Source: Kiritimatiellia bacterium (GTDB lineage Bacteria; Verrucomicrobiota; Kiritimatiellia; JAAZAB01). Taken from it: DNA of 64,000 bases. The stretch covers positions 1-64,000 of the forward strand of contig JAQUMN010000019.1 in NCBI GenBank assembly GCA_028718125.1. The letters run 5' to 3'. Positions 31,434 to 39,048 of the stretch are shown piece after piece (the first letter of the stretch is position 1; the number at the start of each line of letters is the position of its first letter). The notes beneath the pieces were generated by a model, which saw nothing but the letters and a program-made list of their open reading frames with translations, was not told the origin of the DNA and made no database searches. The position numbers and the translations under genes are program-made.

Positions 31434-32396
31434 TTACCCGGCCGCAAGCGGCGTCGGCCCATGCGCCTGCCAGTATGCACGCACGGCGCCGGCAATTTCA
31501 GCTGTCGTCATCGCGGAATCCACGTCCAGCCACTCCACGTTACATTGGTGGCGGAACCAGGTCATCTGCCGCTTGGCCAATTGCCGTGAACGCACTGCGG
31601 TTTTATTCATGGCATCTTCGAGCGAACATTTGGCGCGCAGATAGGCCGCGGCCTCCGCGTAGCCGATTGCATGGCTGGCCGTCGGCGCCTGCTCAAACCC
31701 GGCCTGCAAGAGCCGCTCGACCTCCGCCGGCAGTCCACCCGCGAACATGGCCTGAACCCGGGCTTCAATGCGATCATAAAGCTGGGGCAGGCTCCACTTC
31801 AAGCCAAGAATGCGCGGGCTATCCCTGGCCTCGCGCCAGTTTCCGTGCGCCGGCGCTTCGCCGATCAGGGCCGTTTCCAGCGCCCGGATAAGCCGGCGCG
31901 AATTCTGCGGATCGGCCAGCGACGAATATCGTGCCGGATCAACCCGGCGCAGCCAGGCCTGGAGCGCGCCGATGCCCTCCGCCGCCAATCGCCGTCCGGC
32001 CTCTTCCCTTACCGCCGACTGCCCGGGTGCGCACGGCGCTAGTCCATCGATCAGGCTCTTGATATAAAGGCCGGTGCCGCCTACCACAATCAGAGGGCGA
32101 GACCGCGCGCGAGTTGCCTGTATCGCCCGCAGGGCCGCCACCCGGTAGGCGCCCGCGCTGAAAGGCTCCCGGGGATCGACGAGATCAAGGCCATAATAAC
32201 GCACCCGCGCGCGTTCGGCCGCGGTTGGTTTGGCGGTGCCGATATCCATGCCGATGTAAACCAGCATGGCATCGGCGGACAGAATGTCGCCCGGCCACTG
32301 CTCGGCAATTGATTGGCCCACGGCGGATTTACCTGAAGCCGTCGGGCCAACCAGAAACCAGGCCCGCGCATCAGATGTTGGGAGTTGTGCGCTCAT
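31434..32396 (-). CDS. miaA: tRNA dimethylallyltransferase MiaA
   Basis: MiaA prenylates the N6 of A37 in tRNAs reading codons that begin with U. The 320-residue protein has the P-loop VGPTASGKS near the N-terminus, the substrate motif DILSADAMLVYIGMDIGTAKP (the usual DSMQVYRGMDIGTAKP, with Ala-Met-Leu replacing Ser-Met-Gln), VVGGTGLYIKSLIDG, and the C-terminal TRNA-binding block SRQLAKRQMTWFRHQ. I start at ATG 32396, preceded by GAGGGG; an upstream in-frame codon would overlap lspA. The start lies seven bases after the lspA stop, so the two are almost certainly co-transcribed. Confidence 0.94.
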   Translation of the reverse strand: MSAQLPTSDARAWFLVGPTASGKSAVGQSIAEQWPGDILSADAMLVYIGMDIGTAKPTAAERARVRYYGLDLVDPREPFSAGAYRVAALRAIQATRARSRPLIVVGGTGLYIKSLIDGLAPCAPGQSAVREEAGRRLAAEGIGALQAWLRRVDPARYSSLADPQNSRRLIRALETALIGEAPAHGNWREARDSPRILGLKWSLPQLYDRIEARVQAMFAGGLPAEVERLLQAGFEQAPTASHAIGYAEAAAYLRAKCSLEDAMNKTAVRSRQLAKRQMTWFRHQCNVEWLDVDSAMTTAEIAGAVRAYWQAHGPTPLAAG

Positions 32397-32403
32397 GCGC
32401 CCC

Positions 32404-32892
32404 TCAACCGCGTGAATCCGCAAGAGTTTCAACCTTCGCCCGTCTCACCGTGGACATCCATAAGGTCGAGACGGCATAAATGGCAACGCCGACGCAGATG
32501 GCGGCATCCGCCAAGTTGAAACACGGCCAATGATTGGCCGCCCAGTGGAAATCGAGGAAATCGATGACCCAGCCCAACTTGATACGGTCAATCAAATTCC
32601 CGATAATGCCGCCGATCATGCACCCGATGGCCAGGCAATGGACGCGACGGTCATCTACCAGCCAGCGATAAAAGACGGCCATCAGGATCAGCACGCCGAA
32701 CGATAACACCACCAGCCACTCATTCTGGTGCTGTAAAATACCCCAGACGGCGCCGGTATTCCTCAGGTAAGTGAGATTAAAATAACCCGGGATGACGGGC
32801 AATGATTCGCCCAGGTGAAATTTCTGCCGGATCAGCAGTTTAAGCCACTGGTCAAGGACAACAATCACAAAACTGAGGGATAATACCCGCAT
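32404..32892 (-). CDS. lspA: Lipoprotein signal peptidase LspA
   Basis: LspA is the aspartyl protease that removes signal peptides from diacylglyceryl-prolipoproteins. The 162-residue protein has four membrane segments and the family motifs LDQWLKLLIRQ, YLRNTGAVWGI, GGIIGNLIDRI (first catalytic Asp) and VIDFLDFHW...HWPCFNLADAAICVG (second catalytic Asp in NLADAA). The first base of its start codon coincides with the last base of the dksA-like stop, so translation is coupled. It acts after Lgt. Confidence 0.95.
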   Translation of the reverse strand: MRVLSLSFVIVVLDQWLKLLIRQKFHLGESLPVIPGYFNLTYLRNTGAVWGILQHQNEWLVVLSFGVLILMAVFYRWLVDDRRVHCLAIGCMIGGIIGNLIDRIKLGWVIDFLDFHWAANHWPCFNLADAAICVGVAIYAVSTLWMSTVRRAKVETLADSRG

Positions 32893-33536
32893 TATTCCTC
32901 TTCAACCACCGTTTCCGTGGCCGCATTGTCAGCATTCGGAAACAGGGCAGCTGTCTCGAACGAACGGAATTTTTTACGGCCCGTTTCCAATTTCGATTGA
33001 CAGCTCACGCACATCCTTGAATAAGGCAACGCGCCCAGCCGGGCTTTCTCTATCGGGCCGCCGCAACCTTCGCAGGCGCCATAGGATCCGGTCTTCATCC
33101 GGTTCAGGGCTTCGTCAATTTCGAAGACAATATCCTGCTCCAGGCTGACCCGGTTAAGCGCAAAATCGCGCTCGAAATTGTCGGTGCCCTGCTCCTCGGA
33201 ACGGAAATCCACCTCGGCGTCCTTCTGGGTGCGGCTCAAATTATCGGCCACTAGGAAATTGATCTGACCGGTTATCCGCTCGCGCATACGCAGGAGCTTC
33301 TCGAAAAGTTCGCGTTTCTTGTCGGCGGCAATATACTTGTTCCCCTTACCCGCCAACGCGGACAATTTTTCCACAATCACCGTTTGAGGCGCCTGGAAAC
33401 GCACCTTGCCACGGCGTACGTTTTTTTTGACGGCATCCGCTTTCTTTGCTGATTTCACTGCAGGTTGGCGCTTGGCTCCGTTCCTTTTAGAAATTGATTT
33501 TTTGAGCGCTTTGATTGCTTTCTTTACTTTCGCCAT
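32892..33536 (-). CDS. DksA/TraR-type zinc finger transcription factor with basic N-terminal extension
   Basis: DksA-like proteins bind the secondary channel of RNA polymerase and modulate transcription with ppGpp. The 214-residue protein has a 60-residue Lys/Ala-rich N-terminal extension (KVKKAIKALKKSISKRNG...). A coiled-coil part follows (about 70-140), then the C4 zinc finger GACEGCGGPIEKARLGALPYSRMCVSCQ (about 148-175). E. coli DksA is only 151 residues. The basic extension is common in PVC and deltaproteobacterial relatives and could bind nucleic acid. A GAGGTGAATC ribosome site and a good promoter (33609-33637) precede it. It heads the operon with lspA and miaA. Confidence 0.88.
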   Translation of the reverse strand: MAKVKKAIKALKKSISKRNGAKRQPAVKSAKKADAVKKNVRRGKVRFQAPQTVIVEKLSALAGKGNKYIAADKKRELFEKLLRMRERITGQINFLVADNLSRTQKDAEVDFRSEEQGTDNFERDFALNRVSLEQDIVFEIDEALNRMKTGSYGACEGCGGPIEKARLGALPYSRMCVSCQSKLETGRKKFRSFETAALFPNADNAATETVVEEE

Positions 33537-33608
33537 GATTCACCTCGTAAACCGCGCTTGGCGCGGATGGTCTATATCAAACAACTCCCTGCTCCCCAGA
33601 AACGCGGT

Positions 33609-33637
33609 ACACTAGCAGTTCCCCAAAAGGCTGTCAA
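33609..33637 (-). promoter_or_regulatory. Sigma-70 type promoter of the dksA-lspA-miaA operon
   Basis: On the minus strand TTGACA (33637-33632) and TAGTGT (33614-33609) are separated by exactly 17 bases, about 75 bases upstream of the start codon. The -35 hexamer is perfect. Confidence 0.65.
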
Positions 33638-33764
33638 GCGAAGGGAAGAACTTTCAGAAAAAAGCCGGCAAATAAATACAGGCAGGTGTGCGGCAAGCGG
33701 CGGATTACGATTGCGGCTGCAAAGAAATATGAGCTGATCATGCGCCGGATTTGTGTTTTACCGG

Positions 33765-36008
33765 TTACAAACCGATGGCCGCATGCCGGATATGCTCATA
33801 CCCGGGGCGGTCATTGGTCCGGCCCCATTCGGCCTTGATCGTTGTCTTGCCGAGGCCCTGCTCCGTTGCGCACACCGCCTCATACTGTCCCGGCTCCTTC
33901 AGCACAAACCACGCGGTCCCATCCTTGTCCGTCATCACCCCTTCCGGATTGGCCGACTGGTTCTCCTTACCCGCCAAGAACACATACACACCGGAAACGG
34001 GGTTCCCGGCGCGGGTCACCGTGACGATCACTTCCGGAGCGCGCCGGGGATTCACCGTCCCGACATCCATGCCTGTCGCCTCCCGGTAGGCATTCGCCAC
34101 CATTTTGTGGATAATGTTAGGGGTGTAAGCAGGTTCCTGCGGATCAAACCAGTTCCATAACATTGAACTGCGCGAGTGTTCCGCCTTGGTGCCCTGGCCG
34201 GACAGGGATGGCCATACTATTTTTGCCGGCCAATTGCTGACTATGCATTTTCCCGGGCCCAGCGCGAAGTTGGTCTGGTCAACCGGCCCCCAGTAGCCAA
34301 TGCCGTCCATCGTGTGCGGCGCGCAGCCGGCCAGGTCTTTCCTGTAAAACGTGATGATTGACTCGTGGAAACGACGTCCCGAATCCCGATGCCCGGCATA
34401 GGCCTCCGCATTGTAATTTGACACTCCCGCCCGGGCCGGAGAAAGGCTCGGAACCCCAAGCAATAATTCGCCCATATAAACCGGCGCTTCGCCGTCCCAT
34501 TTCCATTGGTACATCTGGCGCTTTACCTCGGGATAGGACGGGAATCCGTAAGGATGAACATTGAATACGTCGGGCTTGAAATCAATCTTAAACTTCTCCT
34601 TGACGCTGAAGAGCGAACAGTTCCCGTTACTGTCGATCGGCCGCGTGGGATCTAACTCGCGAATAGTATCGTAAATGGCCTTGTGATTGAGGGTGTGTTT
34701 AGGATCTACCCCGCCGGAACTGCCCTCGTTATCGTCGCTCCACATGACAATCGAGGGATGATTCCATAATTTGGCTACCACATCGCGGACCACCGTCTTT
34801 TCATAGGGAATAAAGACCGGGATCTTGGATAAATCGGCGGGATATGTCGAGAACTCCGGCTGCATCAGCATGCCCAGTTCATCTGTCACGTCATAACAGG
34901 GTGACGGTAAAACGTATGTGTGGGAGCGCTGGAGCGAAATGTTGGCCTCGCGCTCGGCCCGGGCAAACACCGTCCAGAACTGCCGGTTCTCTGTCCAGCC
35001 GGCGGATACATTAGGGTTATCCCCTACGATAAAAATCTTCCTGCCGTTTAGCCAGAACTGGCCTTTCTCGCACCAGAACTCCCGGAACCCGAAGCGCGTG
35101 TAGTCGGTATCCACCGGCTTGGACGCCTCGCTCAGTTCGGTTTTAAGAAAATACAGCACCGGCGCGCCCCATTGCCCGAACCCCCACAATTCCGGATCGG
35201 CCCAGGGCTTGCTCAGTTCCAGGGTTGCCGTTACGCCGGCCGGCACGGTCAACGCCTGCGTGCCCAGGGGCAGGACCACCTTGCCCTCCTTTTGCACCAG
35301 GGCCGTTAAGTCCACCGTACGGGACTTGACATCGTCGTTACGCACCCAGAACTTGATCTTGATTTCCTTCTTGCGGAACGAGGTCTGCACAAAGGTGTTT
35401 TCCACGTGGACCAGCGGCCGGCAGGTCAAATAAACGTCCCGGTGAATGCCGGCCGTACGGTCGGCACACCGGAAGGCCGCGACACAGCCGTCGGAAAAGC
35501 CCCGCCTCTGGGTCGCCAGCTTGCCGCTCTGCACGAACACCAGAATGATGTTGGGTTGCCCGAATTTGATCGTCTTGGTGATGTCAAACCCGAAGGCCGT
35601 CAAACTGCCATAGTGCTCGCCCAACTCCTGGCCGTTGAGCAGGACCTTGGCATAGTGGTTGACGCCGTCAAAATCCAGCCGGATACTCCGTCCGTCATTC
35701 CAGCCGACGGGCGCCTTGAACTCCAGACGGTACCAGGCGGACAAACTGGTCGCCCATTCCTTGCGGACCAGCATCGTCCCGGGCGACCATTGCCCGCAAT
35801 TCGTATAAAACCAGTCGCCCGGAACCCGGATTTTCTCCCAGCCTGCGACGGGAACCACGTCCCCTTTTGCCGCTCCGTGAAAATCCCACTCGCCGTTCAG
35901 GCAGATTTGCGCGCGCTGGCTCAAAATCGGGTTCTCGGCCCAGCCAGCCACTGTCGCCACAATAAACAAACCAAACAGCGCCAATCCGGCTTGCATTTGC
36001 TGCTTCAT
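33765..36008 (-). CDS. Secreted glycoside hydrolase family 2 enzyme
   Basis: GH2 contains beta-galactosidases, beta-glucuronidases, beta-mannosidases and others. The 747-residue protein has a signal peptide (about 1-25, VATVAGWAE) and the N-terminal sugar-binding sandwich (LNGEWDFHG, VPGDWFYTNCGQW, LDFDGVNHYAKVLLNGQELGEHYGSLTAF). An Ig-like domain and a TIM barrel follow. The acid/base Glu428 is in HPSIVMWSDDNEGSSG, and the probable nucleophile is in VYMGELLLG. A C-terminal Ig-like domain (VIVTVTRAGNPVSGVYVFLAGK) follows. The usual WSxGNE signature reads WSDDNE here, so the substrate site may be changed. It is the last gene of the leftward arm of the AraC-centred island. Confidence 0.88.
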   Translation of the reverse strand: MKQQMQAGLALFGLFIVATVAGWAENPILSQRAQICLNGEWDFHGAAKGDVVPVAGWEKIRVPGDWFYTNCGQWSPGTMLVRKEWATSLSAWYRLEFKAPVGWNDGRSIRLDFDGVNHYAKVLLNGQELGEHYGSLTAFGFDITKTIKFGQPNIILVFVQSGKLATQRRGFSDGCVAAFRCADRTAGIHRDVYLTCRPLVHVENTFVQTSFRKKEIKIKFWVRNDDVKSRTVDLTALVQKEGKVVLPLGTQALTVPAGVTATLELSKPWADPELWGFGQWGAPVLYFLKTELSEASKPVDTDYTRFGFREFWCEKGQFWLNGRKIFIVGDNPNVSAGWTENRQFWTVFARAEREANISLQRSHTYVLPSPCYDVTDELGMLMQPEFSTYPADLSKIPVFIPYEKTVVRDVVAKLWNHPSIVMWSDDNEGSSGGVDPKHTLNHKAIYDTIRELDPTRPIDSNGNCSLFSVKEKFKIDFKPDVFNVHPYGFPSYPEVKRQMYQWKWDGEAPVYMGELLLGVPSLSPARAGVSNYNAEAYAGHRDSGRRFHESIITFYRKDLAGCAPHTMDGIGYWGPVDQTNFALGPGKCIVSNWPAKIVWPSLSGQGTKAEHSRSSMLWNWFDPQEPAYTPNIIHKMVANAYREATGMDVGTVNPRRAPEVIVTVTRAGNPVSGVYVFLAGKENQSANPEGVMTDKDGTAWFVLKEPGQYEAVCATEQGLGKTTIKAEWGRTNDRPGYEHIRHAAIGL

Positions 36009-36111
36009 GTTTTTTCCTTATTTATTACCTCAAACCTTGGAAGCCAACTGTAAAAACAGGAAGTTGCCAAGCAAGAGAGGCTTCGGACACATCAATCTCC
36101 TGTTACGCCGG

Positions 36112-36978
36112 TCAGCGCTTCCGATGAATGCCTATCACAATAACATTATGCCGGGCATTCTCGTCATAGCCGCAGTAAGTGATCCTGAGCCCATCCGGCG
36201 AGAAGCGGGGACTTAAGGCCATGGGGCGCCCCTGCGTTAGATTATTCTTCCCCGTACCGTCGGCGTTCATAACCACGACGTTCCGATCAGGTTGCATAAC
36301 CTGATAGGTATACACGATCTGCCGGCCGTCCGGGGACCACGCCGGTTCACGATTTTCAGGCGTGCTGGTCAGCGCAGCGCCCTCCGTGCCGTCGGCGTTA
36401 ATGACCCAAACCTGGAAGTCTTTGATACAAACAATTTTTTTGCCGTCGGGTGACACTTCCGGCGCGCTTTCCCCGGTTTGCGTCAGCGCACGCGGGTTGG
36501 TTCCATCCCGGTTCATGCTCCAGATGCCGAGGTTGCCGTTCACCAGGCGCGTAAATACAATACTTCCGTCGGGCGAACAGGATGGATACTGGTCACTCGG
36601 GTCCTTTGTCAAGCGCGTCCGGTTAGCGCCCTCCAGGTCCATGGTCCAGATGCCGGCCTGCTCCGGCCGCTCAATCACATAGGCCACGCGCTTGCCGTCC
36701 GCCGACACCGAAGGCGCGCGCGCGCAATCCGTGGTCAACCTTCTGGCTGCGCCGCCGGCGCTCGGCATGATCCAAATATCCGTCTGCTCACGCTCAAAAT
36801 CATAGCGGTCAAAAACGATCTGCTTCCCATCCGGGGTCCAGCGGCAATGTTCGGCGCCGCCCTCGTGCGTCAGGAACACTGCGGACTGCGCCCCTCCCGC
36901 AAGGCCCGGCAGCGCGCCTAATCCCGGCGCCGCCAGCAGCGCAATCATCCAACAACCGGATTGTATGCGGCGCCTCAT
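36112..36978 (-). CDS. Secreted TolB-like beta-propeller protein
   Basis: The 288-residue protein has a signal peptide (about 1-28) and six PD40/WD40-like units of about 40 residues with the recurring core SPDGKxIxx (WTPDGKQIVFDRYD, SADGKRVAYVI, SPDGSIVFTR, SPDGKKIVCIK, SPDGRQIVYTY, SPDGLRITYCG) alternating with IWxMxxDGTNxxxLT. This is the TolB C-terminal propeller without the TolB N-terminal domain, so it is not the Tol-Pal component. It could be a periplasmic binding protein of the island. Its start overlaps the stop of the upstream gene by one base. Confidence 0.82.
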   Translation of the reverse strand: MRRRIQSGCWMIALLAAPGLGALPGLAGGAQSAVFLTHEGGAEHCRWTPDGKQIVFDRYDFEREQTDIWIMPSAGGAARRLTTDCARAPSVSADGKRVAYVIERPEQAGIWTMDLEGANRTRLTKDPSDQYPSCSPDGSIVFTRLVNGNLGIWSMNRDGTNPRALTQTGESAPEVSPDGKKIVCIKDFQVWVINADGTEGAALTSTPENREPAWSPDGRQIVYTYQVMQPDRNVVVMNADGTGKNNLTQGRPMALSPRFSPDGLRITYCGYDENARHNVIVIGIHRKR

Positions 36979-37727
36979 TACTCTCGCTCCGGAAGGAATA
37001 TGCGCAAATCGGCAACCGGTTTCTTATCGGCATCCAGGAACCGGACGCAGAAGTCCCAGCCGCCCGAGTCGGTACCGCACTTGAGCAGCAGGGGGTTGAG
37101 CCCCTTCTTCAGAATCGTTGCGTGAGTATACTTGTCCACCACGCAGGCCCCAAACACCGGCTGACCACCCAACAGGGCGTGATTTAGCCACACCTTGTAG
37201 TCGTCGTCCGCGCCAATGGCAATTGTAACCGTCCTCTCAACCGGCGATTCAACCAGGCAAAACGCATAGGCCGAGGCATATTGAATGGGTTTGAACGTAA
37301 TACCGAGAGCCGGATAGTCAATCAATTTGCCCAGGTCAATCAAATCGGCAGTGGAGGCATGCACGAACCATTTCAGCTTCGCCTCGCCACCAAGCCAATA
37401 GTCGCTTTCCGCGAAAATCGTCTTCACCTCGCGATCCTTCCAGGCCATAAAAGCGGCTTCACCGCCGTAGGCCTGCAGGAAATCCGTGCCCCAGCCTTTA
37501 CAGCCATCCACTCGATTCCCGATGTTCGGGAAAGGCCCCACGATGAGCCAGTTCAGAATGAAGCCCTTGGCAGTAACCGCATACGGCCCCAGCGTGTTCG
37601 GGTAGGCCGACGCACCTGGCGCAGCCGCGTTCGTTACGGGCGCGCCCGGACACGTAGCGCTCCCGCAGGCCCACAACAACACCGCCATCACCCCAACCAT
37701 CATCCAGCAATTCGCTCCTGATCGCAT
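36978..37727 (-). CDS. Probable lipoprotein with beta-sandwich domain, unknown function
   Basis: The 249-residue protein begins with a signal peptide ending in LLWACGS, a good lipobox, so it is probably an outer- or inner-membrane lipoprotein. A typical PVC block, GFILNWLIVGPFPNIGNRV, marks the start of a beta-rich domain. VTIAIGADDDYKVWLNHALLG resembles the ligand-binding core of secreted carbohydrate-binding sandwiches. I know of no assigned function. It is one base from the TolB-like gene, and its first 25 codons resemble those of the next gene upstream (see findings). A role in binding the island's glycan is inference. Confidence 0.7.
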   Translation of the reverse strand: MRSGANCWMMVGVMAVLLWACGSATCPGAPVTNAAAPGASAYPNTLGPYAVTAKGFILNWLIVGPFPNIGNRVDGCKGWGTDFLQAYGGEAAFMAWKDREVKTIFAESDYWLGGEAKLKWFVHASTADLIDLGKLIDYPALGITFKPIQYASAYAFCLVESPVERTVTIAIGADDDYKVWLNHALLGGQPVFGACVVDKYTHATILKKGLNPLLLKCGTDSGGWDFCVRFLDADKKPVADLRIFLPERE

Positions 37728-37853
37728 ACGCTTACTCCTTCATGTTTGCCACGTCGGCTCCTTCGAAGCCCAGCAGCGATTTAGCCACGCCCGATACGCT
37801 TCCGGTCAAAAGCCTCTCCCGCATGCCGAATATGCCGGTTAGCGGCACGGCAA

Positions 37854-38876
37854 CTATTTACCGACATCCACGGTGAGGGCTACATAACGGGCCATGAAGA
37901 TATCATCGTACCAGACGGTGCCGCCCGCCGGCAAACCTTGTGCGCCGACGAGCAACCCGATGTTTTTGAACATTACCACGTCATCTTCCGGCGCATCCGG
38001 CACAGTCGGGGCGGCGTCCGCATCGTCCAGCGGATTTGGCGTCGCCACGCGCTTACGCGCGGCAGGTTTTGACGCGGTAAACACGCTCGCCTTGGTCATC
38101 CAGTCATAATCATACTGCGGAAAACCGACGCCCACCACATAAGGGATTTGGGTGCCCGCGGTCGCTCCGCGTGCCGGCGACAGGTTCCGCGACTTGCCGG
38201 ATGCGGCATGCACCATCTGTTCACCGCGGCGCAAAGGTTCGGGCAGCGAGAACCGGACCGCCATCCAGGGGTTAGTGCTTGTTGTTGCGACCGCCGCATA
38301 TATGCACATGCTATAGGAACCCGAGCAGGCGTCATTGGTAGAGAGGCCGGTTTCGGCGCTCGGCGGCAGCGCCTTGCAGTCCCATCCTGCCGGCAACTTC
38401 GGATTCTTTGTCGAACCTTCCTCAAACCCGTGATTGGGAATACAGTTCAGCGCGGTGTCCGCCAAGTTGAGCCGAGCCCGTCGCGTCGCATTCGTGTTGC
38501 CATAGAGAAGAACATAATTTTTCATTCCACCCGCGGGTAGGTCAACGGCAAACAGCAGTTGGAAGCAAAAATATTCCCGCACATTGGCCGCCAGGACGGG
38601 CTGCTCAAATCCCTTTTCATCCGTCAACCGGACATCGCCCAGGTCCGGTTGCATGCCGTCCTGGATTTCGATTTCCACCATGGTGACGGCGTTCGACACG
38701 GACAATTTAGTCTCGTTCCGCACGACCACCGGCACACTGTGCTTCCATTGCCCGGCGTCGAGCTTGCGCGGAGTGTCGGACGCAACCGTATTGGTTGCGG
38801 AGAGCGCCAGACAAGGTCCGCTGCCGCAGGCCCACAGCAACACCGCCCCCACCCCAACGATGATTCGCCGCTTCAT
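37854..38876 (-). CDS. Probable lipoprotein, carbohydrate-binding-like, unknown function
   Basis: The 340-residue protein (from ATG 38876; ATG 38894 is also possible) has a signal peptide with LLWACGS, identical at the lipobox to its neighbour. The segment KHSVPVVVRNETKLSVSNAVTMVEI and YFCFQLLFAVDLPAGGMKNYVLLYGN resembles domains seen in secreted polysaccharide-active PVC proteins. NHGFEEGSTKNPKLPAGW and GTVWYDDIFMARY are the start and end of a CBM-like jelly roll (the NPGFE...WYDDIxL pattern of carbohydrate-binding modules). A glycan-binding role is therefore plausible. No catalytic motif is visible. Confidence 0.7.
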   Translation of the reverse strand: MKRRIIVGVGAVLLWACGSGPCLALSATNTVASDTPRKLDAGQWKHSVPVVVRNETKLSVSNAVTMVEIEIQDGMQPDLGDVRLTDEKGFEQPVLAANVREYFCFQLLFAVDLPAGGMKNYVLLYGNTNATRRARLNLADTALNCIPNHGFEEGSTKNPKLPAGWDCKALPPSAETGLSTNDACSGSYSMCIYAAVATTSTNPWMAVRFSLPEPLRRGEQMVHAASGKSRNLSPARGATAGTQIPYVVGVGFPQYDYDWMTKASVFTASKPAARKRVATPNPLDDADAAPTVPDAPEDDVVMFKNIGLLVGAQGLPAGGTVWYDDIFMARYVALTVDVGK

Positions 38877-38981
38877 TCCAGATTGCATACGCATGATACT
38901 TTTGTTGTCTCCATGTTATTTGGCTGCTAAAGCCGGCGACTGCTTCACCGCCCGGCGGGGCTCGTCCGCCTTTGGAGGGGC

Positions 38982-39031
38982 GCCGGGCCTACATTATTTA
39001 CTTGTAGGCCGGGTCCCCGACCCGGCGGGAC
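38982..39031. repeat. GC-rich hairpin repeat, family E (second copy)
   Basis: GGGCCTACA and TGTAGGCC form a stem around TTATTTACT, followed by a second stem, CGGGTCCCCGACCCG. The block order matches the element at 7342. It lies just after the stop of the 1402-residue gene and may end its transcript, though no T run follows. Confidence 0.65.
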
Positions 39032-39048
39032 TGATTTACCTATGCATT

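Noticed and set aside
36112-36978. TolB of the Tol-Pal system
   Set aside because: Only the propeller repeats are present; the TolB N-terminal domain and the neighbouring tolQRA and pal genes are missing.
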